The notes: generated from the letters alone by a model not told the origin. 42,801 nt of DNA from Candidatus Eiseniibacteriota bacterium (GCA_030613615.1 JAUWLR010000007.1:1-42801); one strand, 5' to 3'. Shown: positions 32,068 through 39,824, counted from the first letter of the stretch. Made by a program: numbers and translations.

Positions 32068-33530
32068 TATCGGTGCAGGATGAATGAGATCCCCCTCGCC
32101 CCCACCATGACAGTACCGGACATCGCCTCGAGAGAGATGCCCTCCGCGACGACCGACAGTGACCTGGTGAACTCGTAGACGCCCTCCTTGATCTCGAGCT
32201 CCTCCCCGTCCAGCACGACCGTGTACTCATCCGGTATGGCCAGCATCACCTTGAGGAGGTCGAACTGGTCGTTCCCGAGCACGACAGCCGTGGGAACCCC
32301 GAGAAGATGGAGGTGCGTGCCTCCGGAGTACTCGATCCTGAGGATGCCGGAATGCACCTCGCGGTGGGCGTCCACCTTCTCGATCCGCGACCGATCGAAG
32401 CTGATCTCACCACTCGAGAGCAGATGCGTAGCGACCGCGAAGGTCGGGTTCTCGCTTCGCGCGATACTCTCGAACAACCGCTCCGCATCGCTCTTGGACT
32501 CCTCAATCGTCGTGGTCATGCTGGCCACGAGCCGCTCGTACCCGAACCGGGCCAGCACGGCCTTCGCAGACGGTGTCCTGCCCTTGACTCGTTTGCACAT
32601 GAGCTCGAACGGGTCGACGCACCCGAGCGACACGCCTTTCTTCCAGTCCGGGTCGAACCTGTCCATCACACTGCACAGTACAGCGCCGGTCCATCGGAAA
32701 CGCTCGCCGCGATACCAGTCGAGACCCGGTGACTCGGGGAAGCACTGTTCGAGGGCGCCCGCCTCTCCGAGAGCGTCCTCCAGACGCGGGCCGAACCTGC
32801 CACCGAGATAGGGTTCTGCTTCCCTTCGGCATCGCTCCGCGAGATACGTGGGAATGCCATCGGTGAACTCTATCCTCCGCTCGAACTCGGCGTAGCGTCC
32901 GCCCATTCTCAGGCGGCGGTGTCGCCGTACGCTCGTGAACTCGCGGACGCACAGGTCGAGCGAATCCGCGGTCGCGAGCGCGGCTCTGTGAAGCAGGCGG
33001 CACTCGATGTCCGCGAGAACGAGGTTCCAGGCATCTATCGGATAGCCGGAGAGAAGTTCTATCGGCCGCATCCTGCCCTCGCAGAGATCCGCCCCGTGAG
33101 CGCGGAACGACCCCTCGAAAGCGCGCGGCACCATCTCCGCTGCGAGGCCCCAGAGATCGAGCGCCGCCGTGGAGATCCCCTCGATGAGACAGACATCGCC
33201 GGAAGGAACGTCTCGGGCGTGCGCTCGGTACACGGCCGTTCGGAGCGAGGACTCTTCCCTCACACGACGGTAGTGTACCGGCGGTCGCGGGTGATTGATG
33301 AGATAGCAGGTGCTGTCCGGGCCGTGCAATAGGAACGGCGTCTCAGAGATGTCCCAGGCCGGCCAGAGGTCCTGGCTGAACTCGGTCATCTCGAGAACGG
33401 CCTCTATCCTGAGAAGCGCATCCTCCGTTCGGGCGTCCATGGCGCCCGCAAGCGCTCCCGGCGACGCGGCGAGCAGCAGCACCGTCAGGAGGGCAAGCTG
33501 GAGTCTGGTTCGTGAGGGCTCCGCTCGCAT
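32067..33530 (-). CDS. Hypothetical secreted protein (487 aa)
   Basis: ATG 33530 is chosen because GGAGGG lies 5 nt upstream and the protein then starts with a clean signal peptide (RTRLQLALLTVLLLAASPGALAG); the longer ORF begins inside the mRNA leader hairpin. No known family recognised. The mature part has a mixed alpha/beta look with several Cys (TCYLINHP, GDVCLIEG, LCEGRM, ECRLLH, GCVDPFELMC) that could form disulfides in the periplasm. A C-terminal ~120-residue beta-rich part includes HSGILRIEYSGGTHLHLLG and VVLDGEELEIKEGVYEF. The next gene, a radical SAM enzyme, overlaps its stop by one base, suggesting joint expression. It has its own well-formed promoter. Function unknown. Confidence 0.85.
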   Translation of the reverse strand: MRAEPSRTRLQLALLTVLLLAASPGALAGAMDARTEDALLRIEAVLEMTEFSQDLWPAWDISETPFLLHGPDSTCYLINHPRPPVHYRRVREESSLRTAVYRAHARDVPSGDVCLIEGISTAALDLWGLAAEMVPRAFEGSFRAHGADLCEGRMRPIELLSGYPIDAWNLVLADIECRLLHRAALATADSLDLCVREFTSVRRHRRLRMGGRYAEFERRIEFTDGIPTYLAERCRREAEPYLGGRFGPRLEDALGEAGALEQCFPESPGLDWYRGERFRWTGAVLCSVMDRFDPDWKKGVSLGCVDPFELMCKRVKGRTPSAKAVLARFGYERLVASMTTTIEESKSDAERLFESIARSENPTFAVATHLLSSGEISFDRSRIEKVDAHREVHSGILRIEYSGGTHLHLLGVPTAVVLGNDQFDLLKVMLAIPDEYTVVLDGEELEIKEGVYEFTRSLSVVAEGISLEAMSGTVMVGARGISFILHR

Positions 33531-33549
33531 TCCGACCCTCCTTCTCATG

Positions 33550-33573
33550 GCGGACCCGAGGAAGTGGGTCCGC
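33550..33573 (-). other. Stable hairpin at the 5' end of the 33530 gene transcript
   Basis: GCGGACCC and GGGTCCGC form a perfect 8-bp stem around an 8-nt loop. Given the promoter at 33607-33579, the transcript should begin at about 33573, so the hairpin would be the very 5' end of the mRNA, before the GGAGGG site. Confidence 0.55.
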
Positions 33574-33578
33574 AACCC

Positions 33579-33607
33579 ATTCTAGACGCCCCGCAGTCGT
33601 CGGGCAA
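33579..33607 (-). promoter_or_regulatory. Sigma70-like promoter of the secreted protein/radical SAM unit
   Basis: TTGCCC (33607-33602), a 17-bp spacer and TAGAAT (33584-33579, 5 of 6 to consensus) read on the minus strand ~50 bp upstream of the ATG at 33530. Confidence 0.7.
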
Positions 33608-33652
33608 GAGCCCTTGCAGGTGCAGGAACCGCCCACACGCACCCCGCATTCC

Positions 33653-33681
33653 TTGACTGCACGCTCAGATTGCGGTATAAT
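33653..33681 (+). promoter_or_regulatory. Near-perfect sigma70 promoter of the M1 fragment
   Basis: TTGACT (33653-33658), 17 bp, then a perfect TATAAT (33676-33681). It is the best promoter by eye in the window. It faces right, towards the short open frame ending at 34017. Confidence 0.8.
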
Positions 33682-33753
33682 GAGGTGCGAGTATATATCT
33701 CTCAACACCACTCAAGTGACCCGTGAGCGCTCTCCAGCTCCGGGCCAAGGTGA

Positions 33754-34017
33754 GAACCCAGGCAGGCGGCGTTCGAGAAGCTCCAGGCCGCGCTTGCGCT
33801 GCCGCCGGACGCGGTGCGGGCGTTGCAGGAAGACTACGACGTCTACTGCTACGACATCGACATCGAGATAGATGAGGGGCCTGAGACCGTAGCCGGGTCC
33901 GTGGTCATGCGCGCGACGAGCACGATAGACGGCCTGGACACAGTAATCCTCAACCTACATGACAACATGACGGTCGATTCGGTTGCGCACAATGGCGCAG
34001 TAACGGATACGGACTGA
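33754..34017 (+). pseudogene. Fragment of an M1-type aminopeptidase N-terminal domain
   Basis: The frame is open from a TGA at 33751 to a TGA at 34017. The ORF track starts it at GTG 33814 (67 residues), but the coding look (AAFEKLQAALALP) begins earlier. The text QEDYDVYCYDIDIEID, ETVAGSVVMRATS and LDTVILNLHDNMTVDSV resembles the first ~60 mature residues of secreted M1 aminopeptidase-like proteins (the beta-sandwich domain). The HExxH catalytic domain is absent, as is any signal peptide in this frame. A GTG at 33723 in another frame reads SALQLRAKVRTQ, so a frameshift near 33757-33765 may have split an older start. No ribosome site fits the GTG at 33814. It has its own strong promoter and terminator. 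Most likely a deletion remnant; a short expressed protein cannot be excluded. Confidence 0.65.
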
Positions 34018-34019
34018 GA

Positions 34020-34049
34020 GCGGGGAGCCTGAGGAGGCTCCCCGCTTTT
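34020..34049 (+). terminator. Intrinsic terminator after the M1 fragment
   Basis: GCGGGGAGCCT and AGGCTCCCCGC form a perfect 11-bp stem with a GAGG loop, followed by TTTT. It begins 3 nt after the stop codon at 34017. Confidence 0.9.
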
Positions 34050-34057
34050 CGTGTTCC

Positions 34058-34123
34058 GGGCTCGTCTTCAGGGTTCCTCTTGAGGGTTCCTCTTCAGGGC
34101 TCGTGTTCCAAGCTCGTGTTCCG
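34058..34123. repeat. Short tandem repeat array, ~13-bp units, five copies
   Basis: The units are GGGCTCGTCTTCA, GGGTTCCTCTTGA, GGGTTCCTCTTCA, GGGCTCGTGTTCCA and AGCTCGTGTTCCG in direct succession. The array fills the gap between the M1-fragment terminator and the stop of the retropepsin-like gene at 34125. Confidence 0.8.
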
Positions 34124-34124
34124 G

Positions 34125-35981
34125 CTAGAACAAGTCCCGGAGGACCAGTTTCAACTCTCTCCGCTTCCCGTCGCGCTCGACCTCGAAGACGTACTCCGTT
34201 CCCGGCTCCTCGCGAAGCATCGCACGGAACTCAAGTAGTCCTCCAAAGCGCTCGACGTCGATGCCGTTGATTGTGAGCACGACGTCGTCTTCCTGGAATC
34301 CGGCGTCCTCCGCGGGTGTTCCGGGTGAGACGTAGAGCACCTCGCACGCCTCGTCGGGACGCCAGAGCTGCAACCCGCTCCGGTCCCACGGGAATTCGGT
34401 CTCGAAGTCGTCTCCCTTCTCGACCACCACCTGCTGGCTCTTGTAGTCGAGATACAACACGAAGTGTCTGAAGAGCGTGTTGCCGAGGTTGCCGACGAGC
34501 TCCCCACCTGAGAAGCCGCCCGCCACCTCCCCATCGGATCCCGCCATCGATATCATGGGACGCTCTATCGTATAGCCGCCGAGCTCAACGGTCTCGTACC
34601 GGGAGAAGTGGTGTTTAATCCGCCCGCCCGCTCCGAAGCCCACACCGGAGATGCCCTCCCTGCTCGCCAGATCGTGCGCCTTCGCGTACGGAGCGTGGAA
34701 CGTCATCCCCCCGGCCCCAAGATCCAGCATCCAGCGTCCCCTGTAAATACCGTCAACCGTCGCGGCAACGGTGAAGAGGTTGTCCTTGAGAGGAGCATCG
34801 AGAACCGTCCCGTCTCCCTCGTACTCGAATTTCTCCGGGTCATAGAAGGTCAGCATGTTGTTCGCGTAGTCAACCCTGGTGACGAACCGCGACAGGAAAT
34901 CGTAGCCCAGAATACCGACGACCTCGAGATCGGACATCCTGCGGAACAGGCTCACGAGTTCGATGGCCGCGATCTGTTGTTCTTCGAATCCGATGCCCTG
35001 GACGCTGAACGGAGGGAGCGTCGTGAACGCAACGTCCACAGTGTTGCCGGCTCCCTGCCCTTTGATTTCGCCGCTCATCGTGAGCCCGAGACTCTCGGCG
35101 TACTCGCGGTCGATGACCGACATGCTCGCACCCGAGTCCAGGATCCACAGCGCCTCGCGGCAGTTGACGGTCACCGGGAGAAACACATGCCGCTCGATGT
35201 ACTGACAGGGCACGTCCGCCCGGTCGCCGCCATCGGTGAAGACGAAGTCCCGGGTGTCTTCGGCCGGCGGCTCGAAGAACCCGGGGTCGATGTCGATGTC
35301 GGTCTCGAGCAGGGTCGTCACCATCGTCTGCCTCTGTCCTATCGGCAGCACCTCAATGTCCTGTCTGAACGCGTGAAGCGCACCGTTGACCTCACGGAAA
35401 TCTGAATAGACAACGTGTTGCTGCATGTCCGGCCGGACCTCCACAGACTTCCTCAAGAGGAAGTCGATGACGTCTATGTACCAGGTCCGCTCAACGTGGT
35501 CGGACTCACTGGCGACCCCAACCACGTAGCAGTCCGTGCCCTCTACATGCTCGACGCCGGTAAGCGTAACCGCAAATACGTCGGAGGCAGGGTCGAGATG
35601 CTCGAACAGGGCGAGCCTTCTGCCAACCTCCCGGCGCGCCAGCGCGTTCGGATCCTGCTCGATCCGGAGCTTGCCGTTTGGGCCGACCTCCCAGGCGGTC
35701 ACCCCGTTATCACCCGTGGTCTGTCTGAACACCTCCAGGTCGATCTCAGTCCGACTCTGATCGGGCCTGATCTCCCAGTGCTCCACAGTCCCGGTGAGCC
35801 CGGCCATCGAGAAGTCAGCAGCGAAGTGGAGGGATTTCTCTTCCTTGAGTCTGTCCAGGCCTCCCAGAGCCTCGTAGTGTCGGTCGAGCACCTCGTAAGG
35901 ATCAGTGATATCCGCGGCGGCGAGCGCCGCCGGCGCGAGCGCACAGACAAGCGCCAGCGCGATCAGAACCTGTCTCTTCAT
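34125..35981 (-). CDS. Secreted retropepsin-like aspartyl protease with PDZ domain
   Basis: The protein has 618 residues. ATG 35981 is used because GAGGAGG precedes it and a signal peptide begins at once (KRQVLIALALVCALAPAALA); the ORF's 50 extra residues translate an intergenic repeat array. Residues ~25-245 resemble a LolA-like beta-sheet domain (YEVLDRHYEALGGLDRL, VTAWEVGPNGKL). Then come two aspartyl-protease lobes, Asp282 in LDSGASMSVID and Asp420 in MLDLGAGGMTFH, which could form one active site. The second motif is DLGA rather than DTGA or DSGA, so its competence is uncertain. A C-terminal PDZ domain (VLYVSPGTPAEDAGFQEDD) ends the protein. It is likely periplasmic. The following repeat array and the M1-fragment terminator lie beyond its stop. 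Confidence 0.87.
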   Translation of the reverse strand: MKRQVLIALALVCALAPAALAAADITDPYEVLDRHYEALGGLDRLKEEKSLHFAADFSMAGLTGTVEHWEIRPDQSRTEIDLEVFRQTTGDNGVTAWEVGPNGKLRIEQDPNALARREVGRRLALFEHLDPASDVFAVTLTGVEHVEGTDCYVVGVASESDHVERTWYIDVIDFLLRKSVEVRPDMQQHVVYSDFREVNGALHAFRQDIEVLPIGQRQTMVTTLLETDIDIDPGFFEPPAEDTRDFVFTDGGDRADVPCQYIERHVFLPVTVNCREALWILDSGASMSVIDREYAESLGLTMSGEIKGQGAGNTVDVAFTTLPPFSVQGIGFEEQQIAAIELVSLFRRMSDLEVVGILGYDFLSRFVTRVDYANNMLTFYDPEKFEYEGDGTVLDAPLKDNLFTVAATVDGIYRGRWMLDLGAGGMTFHAPYAKAHDLASREGISGVGFGAGGRIKHHFSRYETVELGGYTIERPMISMAGSDGEVAGGFSGGELVGNLGNTLFRHFVLYLDYKSQQVVVEKGDDFETEFPWDRSGLQLWRPDEACEVLYVSPGTPAEDAGFQEDDVVLTINGIDVERFGGLLEFRAMLREEPGTEYVFEVERDGKRRELKLVLRDLF

Positions 35982-36043
35982 TTGCTCCTCCTCACTCCCA
36001 AGAAACCGCCCCATTCCCATCGTGCGAGGAGTGGGGCTCGTCC

Positions 36044-36108
36044 GTGCGTTCCTTTCGTGCGTTCCTTTCGTGCGTTCCTTCCGTGCGTTCCTTCCGTGCG
36101 TTCCTAGA
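36044..36108. repeat. 13-bp tandem repeat array, five copies
   Basis: The unit GTGCGTTCCTTTC/GTGCGTTCCTTCC is repeated at 36044, 36057, 36070, 36083 and (diverging) 36096. The last unit contains the stop codon of the upstream gene (36104-36106). On the minus strand the array lies in the leader of the retropepsin-like gene. Confidence 0.9.
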
Positions 36109-36817
36109 GCTGATGGCTTCCGCTCCTGCACTCGAACATCGCGCTTCCCTTACCCACGGCGCCGGTGCCGACGTCCTCTATCCTCACGCTGAGACCGTGC
36201 TCTCCGTCCGAGAGCTCTGGCCGCTCTACACGGATCAGACAGACGGGCATGTACTTCACGTCGGCTCCGCCCAGGTCACCATACGCCTCGTAGTACCACT
36301 GCAGCGACGACACGGCAGCAGGCTCTCCGTCCAGCTCGATGCCTACGTGGGCCTCATCCAGGACCGGCGCAACGTCGGCCACCTCGATCTCCTCACCTTC
36401 CACTACGGCGAGCCTGACGGGGACCTCTCCGAAGAACGTCTCCATCGAGATCGGGGCGAACGAGAGATAGACGTACCGATCATCCGGCGAATCCCAGACG
36501 GAGAGATTGTGCAGCTCGAGCCGGCCGCTGTCCGAGCCTGCTGAAGCGCTCTCCTCGAACGCGGCTTCGTTCGCGCGCGGCGTGTTGGGACGCCCCGATG
36601 GAATGGCTGTGTCCTTGATGACGGGAGGAACGACGCTCGCCGTCACGCACCCCGCACCGTCCGGCGCCACCGCAATGAGGGGAGCGCTGCAGGTGTCCCG
36701 CGGCGGTTCACCTGCGCGTGCGTCGGTAGAGCCACACACCCTCACCGTCGTGGAGAACGCGACGACCACGAGCGCGAGCAGCGCCAACGAAGCGCACACT
36801 CTCGCGACTGCCCTCAT
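36104..36817 (-). CDS. Hypothetical secreted protein (237 aa)
   Basis: The ATG at 36817 is chosen because GAGGAG lies 6 nt upstream; the signal peptide follows immediately (RVCASLALLALVVVAFSTTVRVCG). No family recognised. After a low-complexity Pro/Ala/Ser-rich stretch (to ~residue 85) the mature domain is beta-rich: SDSGRLELHNLSVWDSPDDRYVY, VRLAVVEGEEIEVADVAP and YMPVCLIRVERPELSDGEHGL. The LELHNLSVWDSPDDRYVYLSF phrase recalls beta-sandwich domains that bind sugars or cell-wall components, but this is only an impression. Its stop codon sits in the last unit of the tandem repeat array, and its start is 78 bp downstream of the SpoIIE-type phosphatase gene. Function unknown. Confidence 0.8.
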   Translation of the reverse strand: MRAVARVCASLALLALVVVAFSTTVRVCGSTDARAGEPPRDTCSAPLIAVAPDGAGCVTASVVPPVIKDTAIPSGRPNTPRANEAAFEESASAGSDSGRLELHNLSVWDSPDDRYVYLSFAPISMETFFGEVPVRLAVVEGEEIEVADVAPVLDEAHVGIELDGEPAAVSSLQWYYEAYGDLGGADVKYMPVCLIRVERPELSDGEHGLSVRIEDVGTGAVGKGSAMFECRSGSHQL

Positions 36818-36848
36818 ACGAGACTCCTCTCTCATGTGGTCAGATGTC

Positions 36849-36885
36849 TTCCTCACCCTCTGCTCGTTCCGGGCGGGTGAGGGAA
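36849..36885 (-). terminator. Hairpin between the phosphatase gene and the secreted-protein gene
   Basis: TTCCTCACCC (36849-36858) pairs with GGGTGAG(G)GAA (36875-36885) with one bulge and a 16-nt loop. There is no T-run, so termination efficiency is doubtful; it lies directly after the stop at 36896. Confidence 0.4.
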
Positions 36886-36895
36886 CTACAACGGG

Positions 36896-38239
36896 TCAGT
36901 TGGCCCGTTCCGGCGAACCGTTAGCCGTGGCGGGTCCCCAAAGGGCACCTGTTGCAGGCGCACCTCGCGCGGCAGGGGACCCGCCCTTGGCCATCCGGGG
37001 GGAATCCGGAGCATCGGCTGTTTCTTCGTCAGTTGAGTCAGAGGTCATCTTCACGATGACCATGGTGAGATCGTCCGTCTGGGAAGCGCCGGCTGCGAAG
37101 TCCTTGACGCTCGTGTAGACCCGCTCCTCGATCTCGCGGGCCGAGGCATGACGGTGCTCGATCAGGAGCTGCTCGAGCCGCTCCTCCCCGAACATCTCGC
37201 TCTCGGGGTTTTCGGCCTCGGTCACGCCATCGGTGTAGAGGACCAGATCGTCTCCCGCGCAGAGAGTCGCTCGTCCCTCCTCGTACTCCGAGTTGGGCAC
37301 GACGCCGATCACGAGCCCTCCACGATCGAGGTACTCGCGACTACCATCGCGCCTGAGGATGCACGGAGGATTGTGCCCGGCGTTGACGTAAACGAGTTCG
37401 CCGGTACGAGTGTCGAGAACCGCGTAGAAGAAGGTGATGAAGACGCTGTCCTCCGTGTAACCGTGCACGAGCTTGTTCACCCTCGTTATGAGCTCCACCG
37501 CGGGCACCTGACTTTCGGACAGCACCCGAACGGCCGCCTGCACATTCGCCATGAGAATCGCAGCGGGCGTTCCCTTGCCCGAGACGTCTCCGATCGTGAT
37601 CGCCAGCTTGCCGTCGCCGATGTCGATGACGTCGTAGCAGTCACCGCCGACGTGCCTCGCCGGAACGGTGAACGCGAACATGTCGAGCCCGGGCAGCTTC
37701 GGGAACGTCTTGGGCAGAAGTTCCATCTGGATGTCTCTGGCGATGTTCATCTCGTGCTCGAGCTTCCCGCGCTCCGCCGCCTCCTGCTCCATCTGGATCC
37801 TCATCTGCTCATACGTGTAGGTGACGAGCCCGACAGCCAGCGCCAGAACGCCGTTGATGGTCAGGACCATGAGGGCGAGCCTCAGCTGGTAGAGAACCAC
37901 CAGAGGGTTCACGAGCATGGCGAGTCCGCTCCCCAGCACGCCACCCGCCACCAGTGTCAGCCCCGCCAGCGGGATCCTGAGGAACACCGGAAGCCCACTG
38001 TACCTTGGTAGCACGAATTTCGCGGTGAGGACCGCCGCGAAGCCGACGACGTTCGCGAACACGATGCTCATTGGAATGAGCCCGCGCACCGTGGTATCGC
38101 TCTCGGCGAACACGTAGATCGCGACTCCCACGGCGAGCCCCGCGAGGCTGTTCCCCAGCACCCAGAGCCAGACGGCCCTGGCCCCGAACGGCCTCGCTTC
38201 CTGAAGCACAGTTGAATTGCCGCGCGTTGCTCCGCTCAT
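36896..38239 (-). CDS. Membrane-bound SpoIIE/PP2C-type serine phosphatase
   Basis: The protein has 447 residues; the ATG has GGAG ~9 nt upstream. Residues ~20-150 contain four transmembrane helices (NSLAGLAVGVAI, SIVFANVVGFAA, FVLPRYSGLPVFLRIPL, NPLVVLYQLRLALMV). A coiled-coil linker (YEQMRIQMEQEAAERGKLEHE) follows, then the SpoIIE/PP2C domain: MNIARDIQMELLPKTFP, GGDCYDVIDIGDGK, GDVSGKGTPAAILMA, NAGHNPP, LYTDGVTEA and TDDLTMVIVK, which carry the metal-binding aspartates. It should dephosphorylate a Ser/Thr protein such as an anti-sigma antagonist, although none is nearby. The membrane region closely matches that of the LytS-type kinase at 40583. The bactofilin-like gene lies 4 bp upstream, so the two are co-expressed. 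The Pro/Gly/Ala-rich tail after ~residue 410 looks disordered. Confidence 0.92.
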   Translation of the reverse strand: MSGATRGNSTVLQEARPFGARAVWLWVLGNSLAGLAVGVAIYVFAESDTTVRGLIPMSIVFANVVGFAAVLTAKFVLPRYSGLPVFLRIPLAGLTLVAGGVLGSGLAMLVNPLVVLYQLRLALMVLTINGVLALAVGLVTYTYEQMRIQMEQEAAERGKLEHEMNIARDIQMELLPKTFPKLPGLDMFAFTVPARHVGGDCYDVIDIGDGKLAITIGDVSGKGTPAAILMANVQAAVRVLSESQVPAVELITRVNKLVHGYTEDSVFITFFYAVLDTRTGELVYVNAGHNPPCILRRDGSREYLDRGGLVIGVVPNSEYEEGRATLCAGDDLVLYTDGVTEAENPESEMFGEERLEQLLIEHRHASAREIEERVYTSVKDFAAGASQTDDLTMVIVKMTSDSTDEETADAPDSPRMAKGGSPAARGAPATGALWGPATANGSPERAN

Positions 38240-38243
38240 CCGG

Positions 38244-39599
38244 TTACGCTCCGGTCCCGGTGCCCGGGAATTCGTCAGGCAGCCCGTTTGAGACGACCGG
38301 AGCGGGCTCGAACGCCGCGTCCAGCCTGGTCTCTTTCCGCTGCATCAGCGCGCCCAGTCCGAAGAAGATGATGACGACACCGACCAGAGTTCCCACGAGG
38401 GGTATCGCCGTCACGAGATAGACGATCGCGAGACCCAGCAGCATCGAGGGGATCGGAGAGACGTCCGTCCTTCCACCCCTCTTGAGGATCAGGTTGCCAA
38501 GCCAGATCGAGAAGTAGAACTTCGCGATGTAGAGAGCGATAGCATAGGCCAGCCCGACAATGAACATCAGCGGGATCGTCAGAATGAAGACCAGCAGCAT
38601 GAGAAGCACGATCGGCATGCAGATGAAGGTGACGAACCCTATCCCCAGACTCTTGAGGGGCTTGGTCCGGATGATCTCCGCCGTCCTCCTGGCATGGTCG
38701 GTCGTCAGAGCGACAATGATCGTGCCCGCAACGAGTGCGGCGAGGAAGCCGAGGAAGTGGAACAGGACGCTGACGCCGCCGAAGAAATCGAAGTCGATTT
38801 CCTCCTCGATGACCTTCTGGAACGTGACCTCGCCCGCGACCGTCCCCTCGGGGATGTCGATCTCGGAGGGGCCCTCGTAGAAGAGATCGCCTCCGATGTG
38901 CGCATCCGGGCCCAGCCTGATGCCTCCATCGGTGGTTATCTCAGCGTTGCCCGCGATCGTGCCGTCCATGTCCAGGAACCCGGTCATGATGCGGGCCCTT
39001 CCGCCGACAGCTCCATCCATGGTCACCGTGGCCGCCGCGATGATGACGTCCCCGTCGATGACCGCGGTCTCGCTGATCTGGACATCCTTGGCGGCGACGA
39101 TGAAGTCCCCGACGACGTAACCGTCGAGATAGAACGTCTCGCACGCGAACCGCACGTCGTCTCCAACCACACCGGTGACGCGCATCGTCTCGCACATGCC
39201 ATTCAGGTCCTGGGTCACCGTGCCGGAGATCGTCCCGTCCTGGAAACCCGCGACGATGTCGCCGTCCAGCGTGCCCGCGATCTCGAGGCTCTGCGCCCAT
39301 ATGTAGAGATCCGCTTCCTTGGTCTCTCCCTCGGGCACGAGATATTGCCCGGCCTGTTGGATATCGATCTTGCCGTGGCCCGGTGTCAGCACGTGGACGG
39401 TGCTGGCCGCGACGCCGCGCGCGGGGTCGCCCGCACCGGTGTCGACGGCCTCAGCAGGCGTTGGCGTCAGCAGGATACCCAGCGCGACAGCCACGACGAG
39501 CAGGCCCAGCGCCACCCGGATCATCACGTTCCTGACGTCTCTCTCTCTCACCACCGCGACGGCGACCTGTCGCGCTCTCACGATGCGCATCGCATTCAT
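38244..39599 (-). CDS. Bactofilin-like/DUF8173 membrane protein
   Basis: The protein has 451 residues. ATG 39599 is preferred (AAGGAG 6 nt upstream); the ORF's 9-residue extension lacks a ribosome site. A signal or anchor helix (IRVALGLLVVAVALGILLT) is followed by a right-handed beta-helix-like region in short repeats (YIWAQSLEIAGTLDGDIVAGF, GYVVGDFIVAAKDVQISE, DGDVIIAAATVTMDG, GNAEITTDGGIRLG). This is the pattern of polymer-forming bactofilin-type domains. From ~residue 285 come several transmembrane helices (FLGFLAALVAGTIIVALT, VTFICMPIVLLMLLVFILTIPLMFIVG), the DUF8173-like part. The repeat region probably faces outside and the C-terminus is membrane-embedded. It may form envelope-attached filaments (inference). 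It lies 4 bp upstream of the SpoIIE-type phosphatase and has its own promoter. Confidence 0.85.
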   Translation of the reverse strand: MNAMRIVRARQVAVAVVRERDVRNVMIRVALGLLVVAVALGILLTPTPAEAVDTGAGDPARGVAASTVHVLTPGHGKIDIQQAGQYLVPEGETKEADLYIWAQSLEIAGTLDGDIVAGFQDGTISGTVTQDLNGMCETMRVTGVVGDDVRFACETFYLDGYVVGDFIVAAKDVQISETAVIDGDVIIAAATVTMDGAVGGRARIMTGFLDMDGTIAGNAEITTDGGIRLGPDAHIGGDLFYEGPSEIDIPEGTVAGEVTFQKVIEEEIDFDFFGGVSVLFHFLGFLAALVAGTIIVALTTDHARRTAEIIRTKPLKSLGIGFVTFICMPIVLLMLLVFILTIPLMFIVGLAYAIALYIAKFYFSIWLGNLILKRGGRTDVSPIPSMLLGLAIVYLVTAIPLVGTLVGVVIIFFGLGALMQRKETRLDAAFEPAPVVSNGLPDEFPGTGTGA

Positions 39600-39645
39600 G
39601 GTGCTCTCCTTGCGTGTGCGGCCCATACGTTTCTCTTACACACAC

Positions 39646-39675
39646 AGTGTACGCGTTATTCGCCCCGCACGGCAA
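39646..39675 (-). promoter_or_regulatory. Probable promoter of the bactofilin-phosphatase unit
   Basis: TTGCCG (39675-39670), 18 bp, TACACT (39651-39646) read on the minus strand, ~47 bp before the ATG at 39599. The rest of the 225-bp gap up to the LytTR stop holds no gene and no clear terminator. Confidence 0.5.
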
Positions 39676-39824
39676 AGCCAAGCCTGTGAAGTGTGGATTC
39701 AGGTGGGTGAAGTGCTTCTGAGCGGGGGTGAAACGCAGCGGCCCGACTACCCCGATTTGTCATGTGAGCGAGCGCCGTGTGGAGGGAAGCGGTGGCCCGC
39801 CCTCCCCGGCCGGACCGATCTCGG

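Noticed and set aside
33343-33711. Minus-strand ORF of 122 residues upstream of the secreted-protein gene
   Set aside because: It crosses the promoter and hairpin of the 33530 gene in another frame and has no coding character.
34058-36108. Possible CRISPR array from the short repeats
   Set aside because: The units are contiguous 13-mers without unique spacers, and no cas genes are in the window.
39600-39824. Terminator after the LytTR regulator
   Set aside because: A GGGAGGG/CCCTCC pairing is possible, but it has a long GC-rich loop and no T-run, so it is not called.
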